Shown piece after piece: positions 35,894 through 45,542 of a stretch of 64,000 nucleotides of DNA. The first letter of the stretch is position 1; every line of letters starts with the position of its first letter. Below the pieces are notes generated by a model. It made no database searches. It was not told the origin of the DNA and worked only from the letters and a program-made list of their open reading frames with translations. The DNA lies in NCBI GenBank assembly GCA_021298355.1, contig JAJTEH010000032.1, positions 1 to 64,000 of the forward strand. Direction: 5' to 3'. Source of the DNA: Flammeovirgaceae bacterium. Lineage in GTDB: Bacteria > Bacteroidota > Bacteroidia > Cytophagales > Cyclobacteriaceae. Made by a program: the position numbers and the translations under genes.

Positions 35894-37447
35894 TTGAGCA
35901 ACGAGCTAATCATCAGCGCGACTCAGGACGGATGCCGTATAGCCCTTCTGCGAGATAAAACACTGGTTGAATTTCACAATGAAGAAGGTGGAAGTAAATT
36001 CGTAGTAGGCGACATTTACCTGGGTACTGTTAAAAAAGTAGTACAAGGTTTAAATGCCGCTTTCATAGAATTAGGCTACGATAAAGATGCTTTCCTTCAT
36101 TACCTCGACTTAGGACCACAATTCAGTTCTTTGTCGAAATTTACCAAATTGGTTAAAGCCAAGAAGATTTTTGGTAAGTTGGAAAAATTCACGCTGGAAG
36201 AAGACATTGACAAACACGGTAAAATTGCCCAGCAACTCACCAAAGGTCAGGTTATTCCGGTTCAAATTGTAAAAGAACCCATCTCAACAAAAGGGCCACG
36301 ACTTTCGTGCGAGTTATCACTGGCAGGCAGATACCTGGTAGTGGTGCCGTTTAGTAATGCGGTAAGCGTATCTAAAAAAATTACTTCAGGCGAAGAACGC
36401 AAACGCCTGCAAAAACTCATTACCTCTATTAAGCCTGCTAACTTTGGTGTTATCATCCGAACGGTAGCCGAAGGTGTAGATGTAGCAGAACTTGATAAAG
36501 ATCTGCGCAACCTTATTAAAATGTGGGAAGATGGCATTGCCAGACTTGCCGATGCAGAACCTGCCGAAAAATTAATCGGAGAGTTAAATAAAACTTCTTC
36601 TTTGTTGCGCGACTTGCTTAACGAGTCTTTCGATAGCATACAGATTGATGATAAAAAACTGTATGATGAAATCAAGACATATGTGCGCAACATTTCACCT
36701 GATTTGGAAAAGATTGTAAAACTCTACACAGGTAAAACAAAAATCTTCGAACACTTCGGTATCGAAAAACAAATTAAGTCTGCCTTTGGCCAAACAGTAA
36801 GTTTAAAAGGAGGCGGGTATTTGATTATTGAACACACCGAAGCTTTGCACGTAATTGATGTTAACAGCGGAAACAAATCTAACCGCGAGGATAGCCAAGA
36901 AGACACCGCTATTTCTGTTAATGTTGAAGCCGCCAAAGAAATTGCCAGACAATTGCGTTTGCGCGATATGGGCGGAATTGTAGTAATCGATTTTATCGAT
37001 ATGCGCAATCCCGATCATAAGCGCGCTATTTACCAGGCAATGAAAGATGCCATGCAAGAAGATAAGGCGAAACATACTGTGTTGCCTTTATCTAAGTTTG
37101 GCATTATGCAAATTACGCGCGAGCGTGTGCGCCCGCAGATGAATATCGTTACCAAAGAAGTTTGCCCTACCTGTAACGGCACAGGCAAGATTACCGCTTC
37201 TATTTTGGTGAGCGACCAGATCGAAAAAACATTGGAGCATTTGCTGGTAAAACAAAATGAAAAAGGGTTGGTGCTAGCTTTACATCCATATCTACATGCT
37301 TATTTTACTACTGGTTTTGTATCGCAAAGAATGAAATGGTTCATTAAGTACAAACACTGGGTAAAGTTGGAAAAAGATTCGAGCATGGCGATGACAGAAT
37401 ACAGATTTGTAGATAAAGAAGGAGAAGAAATTCAACTTACCGCATAA
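35894..37447 (+). CDS. rng: Ribonuclease E/G family protein (RNase G)
   Basis: A 517-residue RNase E/G endonuclease that processes rRNA and mRNA at A/U-rich single-stranded sites. The S1-like domain is near the N-terminus (VGDIYLGTVKKVVQGLNAAF, then IELGYDKDAFLHYLDL). The catalytic metal-binding segments LHVIDVNSGNKSNRED and DMGGIVVIDFIDMRN carry the two aspartates. The zinc-link CPTCNGTGK follows near residue 420. Length is that of RNase G rather than RNase E, and there is no long scaffold tail. The start is TTG at 35894. A strong terminator follows the stop directly. Confidence 0.95.
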   Translation: MSNELIISATQDGCRIALLRDKTLVEFHNEEGGSKFVVGDIYLGTVKKVVQGLNAAFIELGYDKDAFLHYLDLGPQFSSLSKFTKLVKAKKIFGKLEKFTLEEDIDKHGKIAQQLTKGQVIPVQIVKEPISTKGPRLSCELSLAGRYLVVVPFSNAVSVSKKITSGEERKRLQKLITSIKPANFGVIIRTVAEGVDVAELDKDLRNLIKMWEDGIARLADAEPAEKLIGELNKTSSLLRDLLNESFDSIQIDDKKLYDEIKTYVRNISPDLEKIVKLYTGKTKIFEHFGIEKQIKSAFGQTVSLKGGGYLIIEHTEALHVIDVNSGNKSNREDSQEDTAISVNVEAAKEIARQLRLRDMGGIVVIDFIDMRNPDHKRAIYQAMKDAMQEDKAKHTVLPLSKFGIMQITRERVRPQMNIVTKEVCPTCNGTGKITASILVSDQIEKTLEHLLVKQNEKGLVLALHPYLHAYFTTGFVSQRMKWFIKYKHWVKLEKDSSMAMTEYRFVDKEGEEIQLTA

Positions 37448-37453
37448 AAAAAG

Positions 37454-37477
37454 CCCCGAGATATCGGGGTTTTTTTA
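37454..37477 (+). terminator. Intrinsic terminator of rng
   Basis: CCCCGA-GATA-TCGGGG (37454-37469) is a perfect 6-bp GC-rich hairpin followed by eight T residues, starting 6 bp after the rng stop. It fits an intrinsic terminator at every point. Confidence 0.92.
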
Positions 37478-37500
37478 TTTTAGTGTATAATTCTCGTTAT

Positions 37501-38097
37501 ATGAAAATTTTTTCGATTTCTGTTTTATTCATTCTCTCTTCTTCTTTGGTTTTTTCTCAGGTCGACACTATTGAATATAAGCTAAACACCATCAAAGCGG
37601 GTGATAGTGTTATCTTCCAATTCCAGGGTAAACCTTCTATGAATTTTTCTATGCATAAAAATGAAAAATGGAGGGGTGCCAAATTCAGAATGTGGAATTC
37701 AAACAACGAATCGTTTACCATAGAGCGTGTTGATAAAGGCGAAATCTATTATATAAACGATTCAGCAGGAAACAAACTCGCTACGCTTACTACAAAAGGG
37801 AACGGCATGCCCGATAAAATTATGATGGTAGAAGGCTCTGTTTTTGTTTACGAAGAGCGTAGAGATGGAAGTTGGAAAGCCACCTGTAATGGAAAAGTTT
37901 ACCAGATTGTTAGGCCAGAAGGGTTAAAGAAGAAACCAAAAAACAGAGACGTAATTCTGTATAATCAAATGTCTGATGAAAAGTTAACTACATTATTTCA
38001 GCATATTTCGCATTTAGGTTTATTGCATTATACCTTCATAAAAGAATATGAAAAAAACTTTAGTAGATCTCTTGGCTTATTTTTTCTGCCATTATAG
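37501..38097 (+). CDS. Secreted hypothetical protein
   Basis: A 198-residue protein with signal peptide IFSISVLFILSSSLVFSQ. The mature part is beta-rich (NTIKAGDSVIFQFQGKPSMN, FTIERVDKGEIYYINDSAGN, SVFVYEERRDGSWKATCNGK), and a final helix-rich segment (TTLFQHISHLGLLHYTFIKE) follows. I do not recognise a family. The frame extends upstream to 37483, but ATG 37501 is the credible start because the signal peptide begins there. It stands alone after the rng terminator. Confidence 0.75.
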   Translation: MKIFSISVLFILSSSLVFSQVDTIEYKLNTIKAGDSVIFQFQGKPSMNFSMHKNEKWRGAKFRMWNSNNESFTIERVDKGEIYYINDSAGNKLATLTTKGNGMPDKIMMVEGSVFVYEERRDGSWKATCNGKVYQIVRPEGLKKKPKNRDVILYNQMSDEKLTTLFQHISHLGLLHYTFIKEYEKNFSRSLGLFFLPL

Positions 38098-38117
38098 TTT
38101 ATACTAAGCAAAACATT

Positions 38118-39515
38118 TTAAAGTTGCCCAAAAAGATTACCAGATGATGGCCTAGGTGCATCGGCCATTTTTATTTTTCCGTTTTCATCTATGAGCATGT
38201 ACCGCGGAATGCCCGATATTAAGTAATCGTCTAAAATAGTGGGCTTCGCTTGCCAAATATGCAAACCTTGTGGTGCTTCTTTGGTTTGCAAAAATTTTTC
38301 CCACGCTGTTTTCGATTCGTCAACGGATACATATAAGAAAACGATATCGTCTCTGTTTTTTAATTTTTCTTTCAGTTTAATCGAATACGGAAACTCTTGC
38401 CGGCATGGCCCGCACCACGTTGCCCAAACATCTATGTATACTTTTTTACCTTTCAATTGACTTAGTTTTACGGTATCTCCTGTTGGTGTAATGCCCGTAA
38501 AATCGGGTGCACTATTTCCTGTTTCAATCTTTTGCCATTTATTAAAATGTTTTTCTAAACCTGTTTGGTAAGTTGATTGAGGAAAAATCTTTTTGAAATC
38601 ATCATATATGATTTTAACAGATGGCTTTGTGCCGATAAGCGACATCCAATATTCTACATTGTGCGCCATAATTAACTCCATTTCTTTTGGCTTAAGGGTA
38701 AGTTGTTTAATGGCTTGGCTTGTTAACAAAGGTTGAATAGAATCTGCCTCGGCAACATTACTGTTTTGTGGTAAATTTTTATATACTTCCAATTCCAAAT
38801 AACTGTTCATCACAACGCCATAAACCAACAAACCGAGTTCAACCATGTTATGATCGAACTTTATTTTACTGTGTATCTGTTTTTTCTTTTGTTCGAAAGT
38901 TGCACTGTCTAATTCATACTTTTCTGTAAGTTTTGCTTGCCTTAACGATACGATATGATAGTTTACACTTTGCTTTAAAACTTCTTCTAGTTTCGGGCTT
39001 ACTTTAACCGAATCGAAATACTGTTCGGTAAATTTTTGTGTTTCCTTTTCTAAAGAATCCAGTCTCGCTTCGAAAATTTCATCAGGCATTTCCCAATAAT
39101 ATAAACCCCCAAGCGATTCGTACTTAACTTGAATTTGTTTAACTCTATTCAGGTAATTATTGCCCTCGGCCCCTTCTCCATAAAATGTAATGTTGTTGTT
39201 TGCCAATTTCATTTGCAATTGATAACCGGGTTCTAAAATCATCAGCCCGCTTATTGTGTTGAAATCGTAATAGGCAAAAGTGGGTTTCTGTATATCCAGG
39301 TTTATCTTGCCATATCCTGTGCTATCTAACAAAACCGAATCCAGTAATGTGGGTGCAAACGAAACTACATCGAATGTATTAATGCGCAATTGCTTATAGG
39401 CTGTATCGATTGCAACTGCTTCGATGTTGATATTCATGTTTTTTTGTTCTTTAGAACAACTCATGAATACAGCAAAAGAAAGAAGAATAGAAATTTTTAA
39501 TAAGGAGGTTTTCAT
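38118..39515 (-). CDS. TlpA-like thiol-disulfide oxidoreductase lipoprotein
   Basis: A 465-residue lipoprotein: signal helix ILLSFAVFMSC. The first 320 residues include a DUF4369-like N-terminal part (FYGEGAEGNNYLNRVKQI) and a long helical region. The C-terminal 130 residues are a TlpA/AhpC-type thioredoxin domain: GNSAPDFTGITPTGDTVKLS, the active site VWATWCGPCRQEFPY and the cis-Pro region ISGIPRYMLIDENGKI. It probably reduces or isomerises disulfides in the periplasm. It is the last of a run of minus-strand genes. Confidence 0.92.
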   Translation of the reverse strand: MKTSLLKISILLSFAVFMSCSKEQKNMNINIEAVAIDTAYKQLRINTFDVVSFAPTLLDSVLLDSTGYGKINLDIQKPTFAYYDFNTISGLMILEPGYQLQMKLANNNITFYGEGAEGNNYLNRVKQIQVKYESLGGLYYWEMPDEIFEARLDSLEKETQKFTEQYFDSVKVSPKLEEVLKQSVNYHIVSLRQAKLTEKYELDSATFEQKKKQIHSKIKFDHNMVELGLLVYGVVMNSYLELEVYKNLPQNSNVAEADSIQPLLTSQAIKQLTLKPKEMELIMAHNVEYWMSLIGTKPSVKIIYDDFKKIFPQSTYQTGLEKHFNKWQKIETGNSAPDFTGITPTGDTVKLSQLKGKKVYIDVWATWCGPCRQEFPYSIKLKEKLKNRDDIVFLYVSVDESKTAWEKFLQTKEAPQGLHIWQAKPTILDDYLISGIPRYMLIDENGKIKMADAPRPSSGNLFGQL

Positions 39516-39520
39516 ATTGT

Positions 39521-40321
39521 TTAGTTCATTCCTTCAACATTTAGTACATAAATAAATGGCCAGTATTTTCCGGTTACCAAAAACGATTTTGTTTTATCGT
39601 GCCAGGCTATTCCGTTTAATACATCCATTTGCGGGTTAATCATTTTCGCTTGGTTGCTTAAATTTTCTAAGTCTAACGTTGCAACTACTTCTCCATTTGC
39701 CGGATTGATTTTAACAATTCTATCTGTTTGCCAAATGTTAGCGTAAATATACCCGTTGATGTATTCCAACTCATTTAATTCTTTCATGGGTGCATTTTCG
39801 TATTTTACTTCAAGGGTTTTTATCGACTTTAAAGTTGTTGTATCTAAATAAAATAGTTTATGGCTGCCATCGCTCATAATTAAATTTTTACCATCGCTGG
39901 TTATTCCCCAGCCTTCGGTTGAATATTCAAACTCTTTCAGCTTTTTAAAGGTTTTTACATCGTACACAAAACCCTTTTTGTTTTGCCAGGTTAACTGATA
40001 CACTTTATTGTTTAGAATGGTAATACCTTCGCCAAAATATTCGTCAGATAATATCACTTTCTTATCGGCCTTGCCAGAGTTAACATTTACGATGCCTATC
40101 CACGAGCCCGCCTGGCCTGTACTTTCGTATAGTTCACCGTTATGCACATAAAAACCCTGTGTAAAGGCTTCTGTATCGTGTGGTATAGTACTTTTTATTT
40201 GATAAGAAAGCGCGGGTGTTTCAGGCTGTGTTTTTACTTCTTCTTTTTTTGTACCTCCACACGCTATTACCAAAAACAAGGTGGATAAAGATAAACTATA
40301 CCTGAGCCAATTCGTTTTCAT
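39521..40321 (-). CDS. Glutaminyl-peptide cyclotransferase lipoprotein
   Basis: A 266-residue predicted lipoprotein (signal LSLSTLFLVIACGGTKK). It matches the plant-type (papaya) glutaminyl cyclase family, a five-bladed beta-propeller: PHDTEAFTQGFYVHNGELYE, STGQAGSW, GEGITILNNKVYQLTWQNKK, EGWGITSDGKNLIMSDGSHK, ELEYINGYIYANIWQTDRIV and LNGIAWHDKTKSFLVTGKYW. The FTQG, ES-G and NELE motifs of the family are all present. It would form N-terminal pyroglutamate on exported proteins. The start overlaps the upstream TMEM175-like gene by 26 bp. Confidence 0.9.
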   Translation of the reverse strand: MKTNWLRYSLSLSTLFLVIACGGTKKEEVKTQPETPALSYQIKSTIPHDTEAFTQGFYVHNGELYESTGQAGSWIGIVNVNSGKADKKVILSDEYFGEGITILNNKVYQLTWQNKKGFVYDVKTFKKLKEFEYSTEGWGITSDGKNLIMSDGSHKLFYLDTTTLKSIKTLEVKYENAPMKELNELEYINGYIYANIWQTDRIVKINPANGEVVATLDLENLSNQAKMINPQMDVLNGIAWHDKTKSFLVTGKYWPFIYVLNVEGMN

Positions 40322-41078
40322 TTTCTTTCTGATTAAACGCTTCTACTATTTTTTTTCTTTTATTATCCGCCTGTATGCCGAAAACCATCATGGTTGGCCA
40401 ATATAAAAAGTAGGAAAATCCGGCAATGGCGCCTACAAATTGATAGTTGTAAAACAAAATCGCTAACAAAACAGAAATCAAAGGAATAATAGCCATCAAA
40501 AAATTTCCCTTTCGACTGGTTAATGTATCAAACTCTTCTATTTCATTTAAACTTAATGATTTTCTATTGTTCCAAGCATACCGATACATCAAGGATAAAA
40601 TAAAAAATACCAACGAAACACCCAAGCCATAGATAATCATTAACGCGCCCATATCTGCTCCTTTTACCGATGCAATTAAATCTTGCGTAAGCCAATCTAT
40701 TTTAAAAGGAACACTTATGGCAAACAGCGCTAGTTTTGTTAAAAATTTAAGCGGATACACAAAGAAGAGTACCACAATTAAAAACATAGTGTTTAAGATT
40801 ATTACATTTTTATTTCGTACTCCGTAGCGGTAATAAAATAAAAAATGTTCGTACCAGATGTAGGCCAACCACGCAAGGCAAAGAATAAACGGAAACAACT
40901 CGAAAGTAAATTTTACTAACTGATTAAACGTTTGTGGTGGCGAAGTAGAAATTAAAAGTAAGGTAATGGCTAGCGCAAAAACGGCATCGCTAAAATTTTC
41001 GAGGCGACCGGGTTGCTCGCCACGCGGGCGAAACTCTTTGTTCATGCCCAGGTTGTGCTTGACTATATCGCGTAACAT
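40296..41078 (-). CDS. TMEM175/DUF1211-family membrane protein
   Basis: A 260-residue integral membrane protein with about six helices. The signature RLENFSDAVFALAITLLL near residue 25 is the RxxxFSD motif of the first helix in TMEM175-type potassium channels. Further helices are PFILCLAWLAYIWYEHFLFY, IILNTMFLIVVLFFVYPL, LMIIYGLGVSLVFFILSL, LMAIIPLISVLLAILFY and FSYFLYWPTMMVFG. Bacterial TMEM175 proteins carry one such repeat and form tetrameric channels. Channel activity here is an inference from the motif. The MLRD start matches related proteins better than the internal ATG 41045. Confidence 0.87.
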   Translation of the reverse strand: MLRDIVKHNLGMNKEFRPRGEQPGRLENFSDAVFALAITLLLISTSPPQTFNQLVKFTFELFPFILCLAWLAYIWYEHFLFYYRYGVRNKNVIILNTMFLIVVLFFVYPLKFLTKLALFAISVPFKIDWLTQDLIASVKGADMGALMIIYGLGVSLVFFILSLMYRYAWNNRKSLSLNEIEEFDTLTSRKGNFLMAIIPLISVLLAILFYNYQFVGAIAGFSYFLYWPTMMVFGIQADNKRKKIVEAFNQKENENELAQV

Positions 41079-41081
41079 ACG

Positions 41082-43667
41082 TTAGGGAGAGGCTATCACT
41101 ATTCTTTTACGCAAGGTCTTTACAAATCCTGATGTATCAAATAGTTGAACGAATAAAGTGTAAAATCCATCGCGTGCTTTTGTGCCATCGTTTTGGTCGC
41201 CATGCCAAACCCACGAGCCTGCATTGGCCAATGTTTGCTGGTTGGCAATTGTTTTTATCAATCTTCCTTCGTAATCATAAATTTCTGCTTTAGCCGTTAA
41301 TCCGTTTCTGTTTAAAACATAACTGATCGTGGTAAATGCCGGATTGCCCCGTAATGGTTGAAAGATCTCCGGCTCTATTTTGATTTGCTCAGCTTGAGAA
41401 GATTTTTCCAGATAATTGGCGTTGGCTAAACCCGGTGAGGCGTAGCCTGATGCCTGAACCCCCGATTGCCAACTTTGTTGCGATAAACCATCGTTTTGCG
41501 GATGTGTTCGCTCTAAAGAAACGCCTTCGGTTTCGCGTAGCAACGGGTTGTGCCAATCTTCGTGGTACGATATTTTTTCTTGTATTTCTTCTGCATCATT
41601 CATCAGTATAAGTATGCCACTTTCATCTGGCATTGGGGGTAAATCAACTGTGATAAAGGATAGATGATTGCTTAATGGATACTGTGTGCGTAGGGTTTCC
41701 GTGTTTTCTGTTAATACGATGTATTCGTTCGGTTTGATAATTTTATTTTGTGTGATAATGGTTTTTAGTTCATCTGGTTCACCTTCTTTTTCGTTGGCGA
41801 TTTTCCAATTTTGAAGATTAATAAATTTATTGGATGTGTTCCATAACTCTACAAAATCTACACCTCCCACTTGCGGATTAAACAAAATTTCGTTGATGAT
41901 GATGTCTCCGTTTTCTGGAGGTTGAGGCAAAGCAAATTGTGTTTCTACACTTTTGCTTGTATTGCCTGCGCAATCTGTTAAGCTTGAAATATTTAGTGTA
42001 TATAAACCTTCTGAATCCAGATTTTCTGTTGTTTGTAGGGTTAATCCTTTCAACCTTTCATCTGTAAAATTTACGGACGAAATTTCTACGTTGGGTGATA
42101 CTGAAAAGTTTGACTGCGATGGTATTGTTGCATCAAGTTTTTCATTAACCGTTATTTGAATCGTGTTTTCACTTGCGGCAAAAACATCTAAAAGAACTGG
42201 TGGCAATTGGTCGGGCAAACTATTTTTTACAGAGTTGATTGCGCCCGGTGTTCCGCCTGGTGCGGCTTCGCTGGCTTTCCAGTTTTCTTCATCGGCACAA
42301 ACATTGTTGATATCGATGCGCTCGAGCGACCAGCCACCACTGGCTTTGTCTTCATCTTTGTACCACGTGCTAGAGTAGCTTAGTTTATCCAGTAAATTTT
42401 GCTGATCATCCTGTAAGAATAAAGTTTCTTCGGCATTATTTAATGTTGGAAAATTACTAACACCAATAACAGGCAAATTAGAGAAAGGTGAAACATTAGA
42501 TGAAGAAAGAAGAATAACATAATTTCCCGGGCGAAGAATGTATTCGCCTAAATTTCCTGTGGTTGTTCCATCCGATATTTTCCAGTTTTTTAAATTGAAA
42601 ATTTTGTTGCTTCTGTTGTGTAGTTCAACCCATTCTGCATCGGGCAATGCAATAGTTGGCGAAGGGTCGGGCATGCATTCGGTTAGTACAACATCGTATA
42701 AATCAGCGTTATCGGGCTGCAAAAAATAAAAGGTTTTGCTTAAACTCGTTGCCTCATTGCCTGCCAAATCTTGTAAACCCGAAATGGTAATGGTGCTGGT
42801 GGCATCGTTCGGAAAAGCATTGGCAAAAGTACACGTAACCGTTTTTTTGTCTTGCAATAAAATTACTTGTGTGGGTGGTGTGGTTTCATTTAACGTATAT
42901 CTGCTCTCATTTTCCGCAAGGGTTTGATTTACCTTTTCAGAAAATTGTATGCTGATGGTTTTTGCATCAACAACCGTAATATTCGAAATTTCAGGTGGCG
43001 CAGTATCAAGAATAATCGGTCCCACATAAATATTATCGAAAAAATGCTTACCATGAAACGATGTTGTGGATTGGCGAACTAACAAACCAAAGAAGTTAGA
43101 TGTTGTGATTTCATTATCGGTTACTGAGCCTTCAATGTGCGGTTTATTTTTAAGTACTGTTGTGTCGCGTTCTAAAGTCCAAACGTTGTTGGCATCGCGT
43201 ATAACTTTTATATAAACGTTGTTGCTGTTTTTATCGGTTGACTTATCTTTCCCATCAATGATTTTGACAGGAGTTGAAACATTGGGTTTCTTTTTGAATA
43301 AACTGATTTCATCAGCTGAATCACCAATTCTAACAAAATACCCAGAATTTGAAACTGAAATTAAATTCTGTTCTGTACTTGTTAAATAAACATCAACATA
43401 ATTGTTCGCACTCGTTAAAAAATCTAACTGCACATCTATTTCCCATTGAGCTCCTTGATTTGGCTGAGAAGCAGTAACAATTTGAAAGAATGAACTAGCT
43501 ACCGTGCTGGCAGACTTCAACCTTTGGTTTTCAACTGTCCAATGCAAAGGATCGGATAAAATCCACGGTGGATTTTCAGTTAACTCGTTATCAGAAAAAT
43601 TTTCGTTTACCTGAGCAAACGCATACATAGAGGGGAGTAAAAACAAAGTGATAAATATTCTGTTCAT
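41082..43667 (-). CDS. Secreted lamin-tail-domain protein with Ig-like domains
   Basis: An 861-residue surface protein with signal peptide IFITLFLLPSMYAFAQ. Order: an N-terminal jelly-roll-like region (residues 20-210), a Big_5/Ig-like domain (ISIQFSEKVNQTLAENESRY), a lamin-tail domain (LTECMPDPSPTIALPDAEWV, ELHNRSNKIFNLKNWKISDG), a second Ig-like domain (IQITVNEKLDATIPSQSNFS), a second lamin-tail domain (IIINEILFNPQVGGVDFVEL) and a FlgD-like C-terminal fold (AKAEIYDYEGRLIKTIANQQ, then ARDGFYTLFVQLFD). There is no classic type IX sorting signal that I can be sure of. The function may be adhesion or binding. ATG 43667 is preferred to the upstream ATG 43688. Confidence 0.87.
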   Translation of the reverse strand: MNRIFITLFLLPSMYAFAQVNENFSDNELTENPPWILSDPLHWTVENQRLKSASTVASSFFQIVTASQPNQGAQWEIDVQLDFLTSANNYVDVYLTSTEQNLISVSNSGYFVRIGDSADEISLFKKKPNVSTPVKIIDGKDKSTDKNSNNVYIKVIRDANNVWTLERDTTVLKNKPHIEGSVTDNEITTSNFFGLLVRQSTTSFHGKHFFDNIYVGPIILDTAPPEISNITVVDAKTISIQFSEKVNQTLAENESRYTLNETTPPTQVILLQDKKTVTCTFANAFPNDATSTITISGLQDLAGNEATSLSKTFYFLQPDNADLYDVVLTECMPDPSPTIALPDAEWVELHNRSNKIFNLKNWKISDGTTTGNLGEYILRPGNYVILLSSSNVSPFSNLPVIGVSNFPTLNNAEETLFLQDDQQNLLDKLSYSSTWYKDEDKASGGWSLERIDINNVCADEENWKASEAAPGGTPGAINSVKNSLPDQLPPVLLDVFAASENTIQITVNEKLDATIPSQSNFSVSPNVEISSVNFTDERLKGLTLQTTENLDSEGLYTLNISSLTDCAGNTSKSVETQFALPQPPENGDIIINEILFNPQVGGVDFVELWNTSNKFINLQNWKIANEKEGEPDELKTIITQNKIIKPNEYIVLTENTETLRTQYPLSNHLSFITVDLPPMPDESGILILMNDAEEIQEKISYHEDWHNPLLRETEGVSLERTHPQNDGLSQQSWQSGVQASGYASPGLANANYLEKSSQAEQIKIEPEIFQPLRGNPAFTTISYVLNRNGLTAKAEIYDYEGRLIKTIANQQTLANAGSWVWHGDQNDGTKARDGFYTLFVQLFDTSGFVKTLRKRIVIASP

Positions 43668-43670
43668 GTT

Positions 43671-43702
43671 TTTACTGTGCTGCATCAAAACTAATACTTT
43701 TG
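43671..43702 (+). promoter_or_regulatory. Possible promoter of asd
   Basis: TACTTTTG (43695-43702) is a perfect TAnnTTTG element 20 bp before the asd ATG. The matching upstream box is TTTA at 43671 with a 20-bp spacer, one mismatch from TTTG. Confidence 0.5.
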
Positions 43703-43722
43703 TGTTTTAATTATTAACCTTT

Positions 43723-44718
43723 ATGAAACTAGCTATTGTGGGAGCCACCGGCCTGGTTGGGCAGGAAGTGCTAAAGGTGTTGGAAGAACGCCAATTTCAA
43801 TTTGATGAACTTTACTTGGTTGCCTCTGCCAAATCGGTTGGCCATACAATAAAATTTAAGGGTAAGGAATACACCATTAAAAGCATGGAAGAAGTTTGCA
43901 AGCTGGCTCCGGATGTGGCTATTTTTTCGGCCGGTGGTGGCACCTCGTTAGAGTGGGCGCCTCGTTTTGCTGAAATGGGTACCGTTGTAATCGACAATTC
44001 TTCTGCATGGAGAATGGACCCCACCAAAAAATTAGTGGTGCCCGAAATTAATGGCAATTTGTTAATGGCAGAAGATCGCATTATCGCTAATCCTAATTGT
44101 TCTACCATACAAATGGTTGTGGCGTTGGCTCCTTTGCATGCAGCTTATAAACTAAAACGAATTGTTGTTTCAACTTATCAATCTGTAACGGGCACAGGTA
44201 AAGATGCTGTACAACAAATGATGGACGAACGTGCCGGTAAACCTGCGCAAAAAGTTTATCCTCACCCAATCGATATGAATGCTTTGCCTCACATCGATGT
44301 TTTTCAGGATAACGGTTATACCAAAGAAGAAATGAAGATGGTAAACGAAACCAGAAAAATTTTGGGTGACGATAGTATTGGTGTAACGTCTACAACTGTG
44401 CGCGTGCCAACTATGGGCGGGCATAGCGAAGCCGTTAATGCCGAGTTTCATAAAGATTTTGATTTACAAGAAGTGCGAAATTTATTAAGCAAAGCACCGG
44501 GTGTTGTGGTGCAAGATGAACCTAAGCAAAATGTTTATCCGATGCCTTTGTTTGCACAAGGAAAAGACGAAGTTTTTGTGGGTAGAATAAGAAGGGATGA
44601 ATCGCAACCTAACACGTTAAACTTATGGATTGTGGCCGATAACTTACGTAAAGGCGCGGCAACTAATGCCGTGCAAATAGCAGAACATTTACTTAAATCT
44701 GTTTTGGTTAAATCTTAA
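43723..44718 (+). CDS. asd: Aspartate-semialdehyde dehydrogenase
   Basis: Asd reduces aspartyl phosphate to aspartate semialdehyde, a branch-point step for lysine, diaminopimelate, threonine and methionine. The 331-residue protein has the NADP-binding start MKLAIVGATGLVGQEVLKVL, the SAGGGTSLEWAPRFAEMGTV segment, the active-site cysteine in IIANPNCSTIQMV, STYQSVTGTGKDAVQQM, and the substrate-binding region VPTMGGHSEAVNAEF with the catalytic histidine. Length and residues are standard. It stands as a single gene bounded by a promoter and a strong hairpin. Confidence 0.97.
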   Translation: MKLAIVGATGLVGQEVLKVLEERQFQFDELYLVASAKSVGHTIKFKGKEYTIKSMEEVCKLAPDVAIFSAGGGTSLEWAPRFAEMGTVVIDNSSAWRMDPTKKLVVPEINGNLLMAEDRIIANPNCSTIQMVVALAPLHAAYKLKRIVVSTYQSVTGTGKDAVQQMMDERAGKPAQKVYPHPIDMNALPHIDVFQDNGYTKEEMKMVNETRKILGDDSIGVTSTTVRVPTMGGHSEAVNAEFHKDFDLQEVRNLLSKAPGVVVQDEPKQNVYPMPLFAQGKDEVFVGRIRRDESQPNTLNLWIVADNLRKGAATNAVQIAEHLLKSVLVKS

Positions 44719-44760
44719 GTTAAAAGTATCGCTGAAGAACTAAGCGTCTATTTTCAAACA

Positions 44761-44789
44761 AAAGAGGTGCGTTAAATGCGCACCTCTTT
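44761..44789. terminator. Bidirectional terminator after asd
   Basis: AAAGAGGTGCG (44761-44771) pairs perfectly with CGCACCTCTTT (44779-44789), an 11-bp stem with A- and T-rich ends that work on both strands. It lies between asd and the convergent truncated solute-binding gene, whose stop codon starts right after it. Confidence 0.88.
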
Positions 44790-45275
44790 TCATTTCAGCA
44801 TACTTAAAAAATTTGCCCCCAGATTATCTACAATAATTTTGCGGTAGCGTACCGATTTTCTGTATTCGATTGTTAAAAACTCATTCCAGGGTTTATCCCA
44901 ATCGCTTTGCTTGTTCATGATAAAGCCCAGCTCCTCGCTCGATCCAACATTTACATTATGTCTTTTTACAGGCAATTGTTTTCGGCTGGCGTTAATAAAC
45001 TCTGTAAAATCTAAAATGGTAAATATTTTAGATGACTCTGTAAGTTCTTTCATAATATCAATACCCGAATTGGCATAGGTAATTTTTAAGTTGGGTGCAT
45101 TTTCTTCTTTTATCTCTTCCATTATTTTACTGTGTGTAGAGCCCCCCAAAACTTTTGCTGTATACCCATTTAATGAAGTGGGTATTTGCGAAAGAGAAGA
45201 AATGGATGGTGCATTTTTATGTGTTAGCAACACTACTAAGTTAGACATAAACGCAGGTGTTCAAAATTACTTTCA
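44790..45275 (-). pseudogene. Truncated solute-binding protein paralogue
   Basis: The intact part (45248 down to 44790) encodes 152 residues closely matching the C-terminal half of the neighbouring protein 45543-46376: VVLLTHKNAPSISSLSQIP, ILDFTEFINASRKQLPVKRH, SSEELGFIMNKQSDWDKPWN and SVRYRKIIVDNLGANFLSM. Upstream, weak similarity continues to about 45275 (TPAFM after a TGA, against TPSFM in the intact gene), with stops and a small indel. The N-terminal half, including the signal peptide, is gone. It is best read as a tandem duplicate that lost its 5' end. The 240 bp further upstream hold no recognisable gene. Confidence 0.88.
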
Positions 45276-45514
45276 TGTTCGTTCTAATTTGGTAGCTGCC
45301 AAATTAGATTCTCCCTATGAAAAAAAATGTTGTTTGCTGTTCACTTACAAATGAGTCTGAACTTTTTAATGCTTATTTTATCTGAATTATTCTATTGTTT
45401 TCGTTACAGCAAAAAATTGAAACCGATCTGTACATCGTTAATTACATATACTTTTAAAGATGGTGATCTATTTAAAGAAACAAAGCATTACTGATTTATT
45501 TTTAGCTAAATAAA

Positions 45515-45539
45515 AAAGGCTGCTTGATCAGCAGCCTTT
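45515..45539 (-). terminator. Intrinsic terminator of the solute-binding protein gene
   Basis: AAAGGCTGCT (45515-45524) and AGCAGCCTTT (45530-45539) form a 10-bp stem. On the minus strand it runs into TTTTTTATTTAG. It starts 3 bp after the stop of 45543-46376. Confidence 0.92.
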
Positions 45540-45542
45540 CGT

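Noticed and set aside
36262-36693. 143-codon minus-strand frame opposite rng
   Set aside because: It lies entirely inside rng and mirrors its conserved codons, so it is a shadow frame.
45286-45305. Palindrome AATTTGG-TAGCTG-CCAAATT upstream of the truncated binding-protein gene
   Set aside because: A single short AT-rich palindrome without a gene start or a T-tract. I cannot assign it a role.
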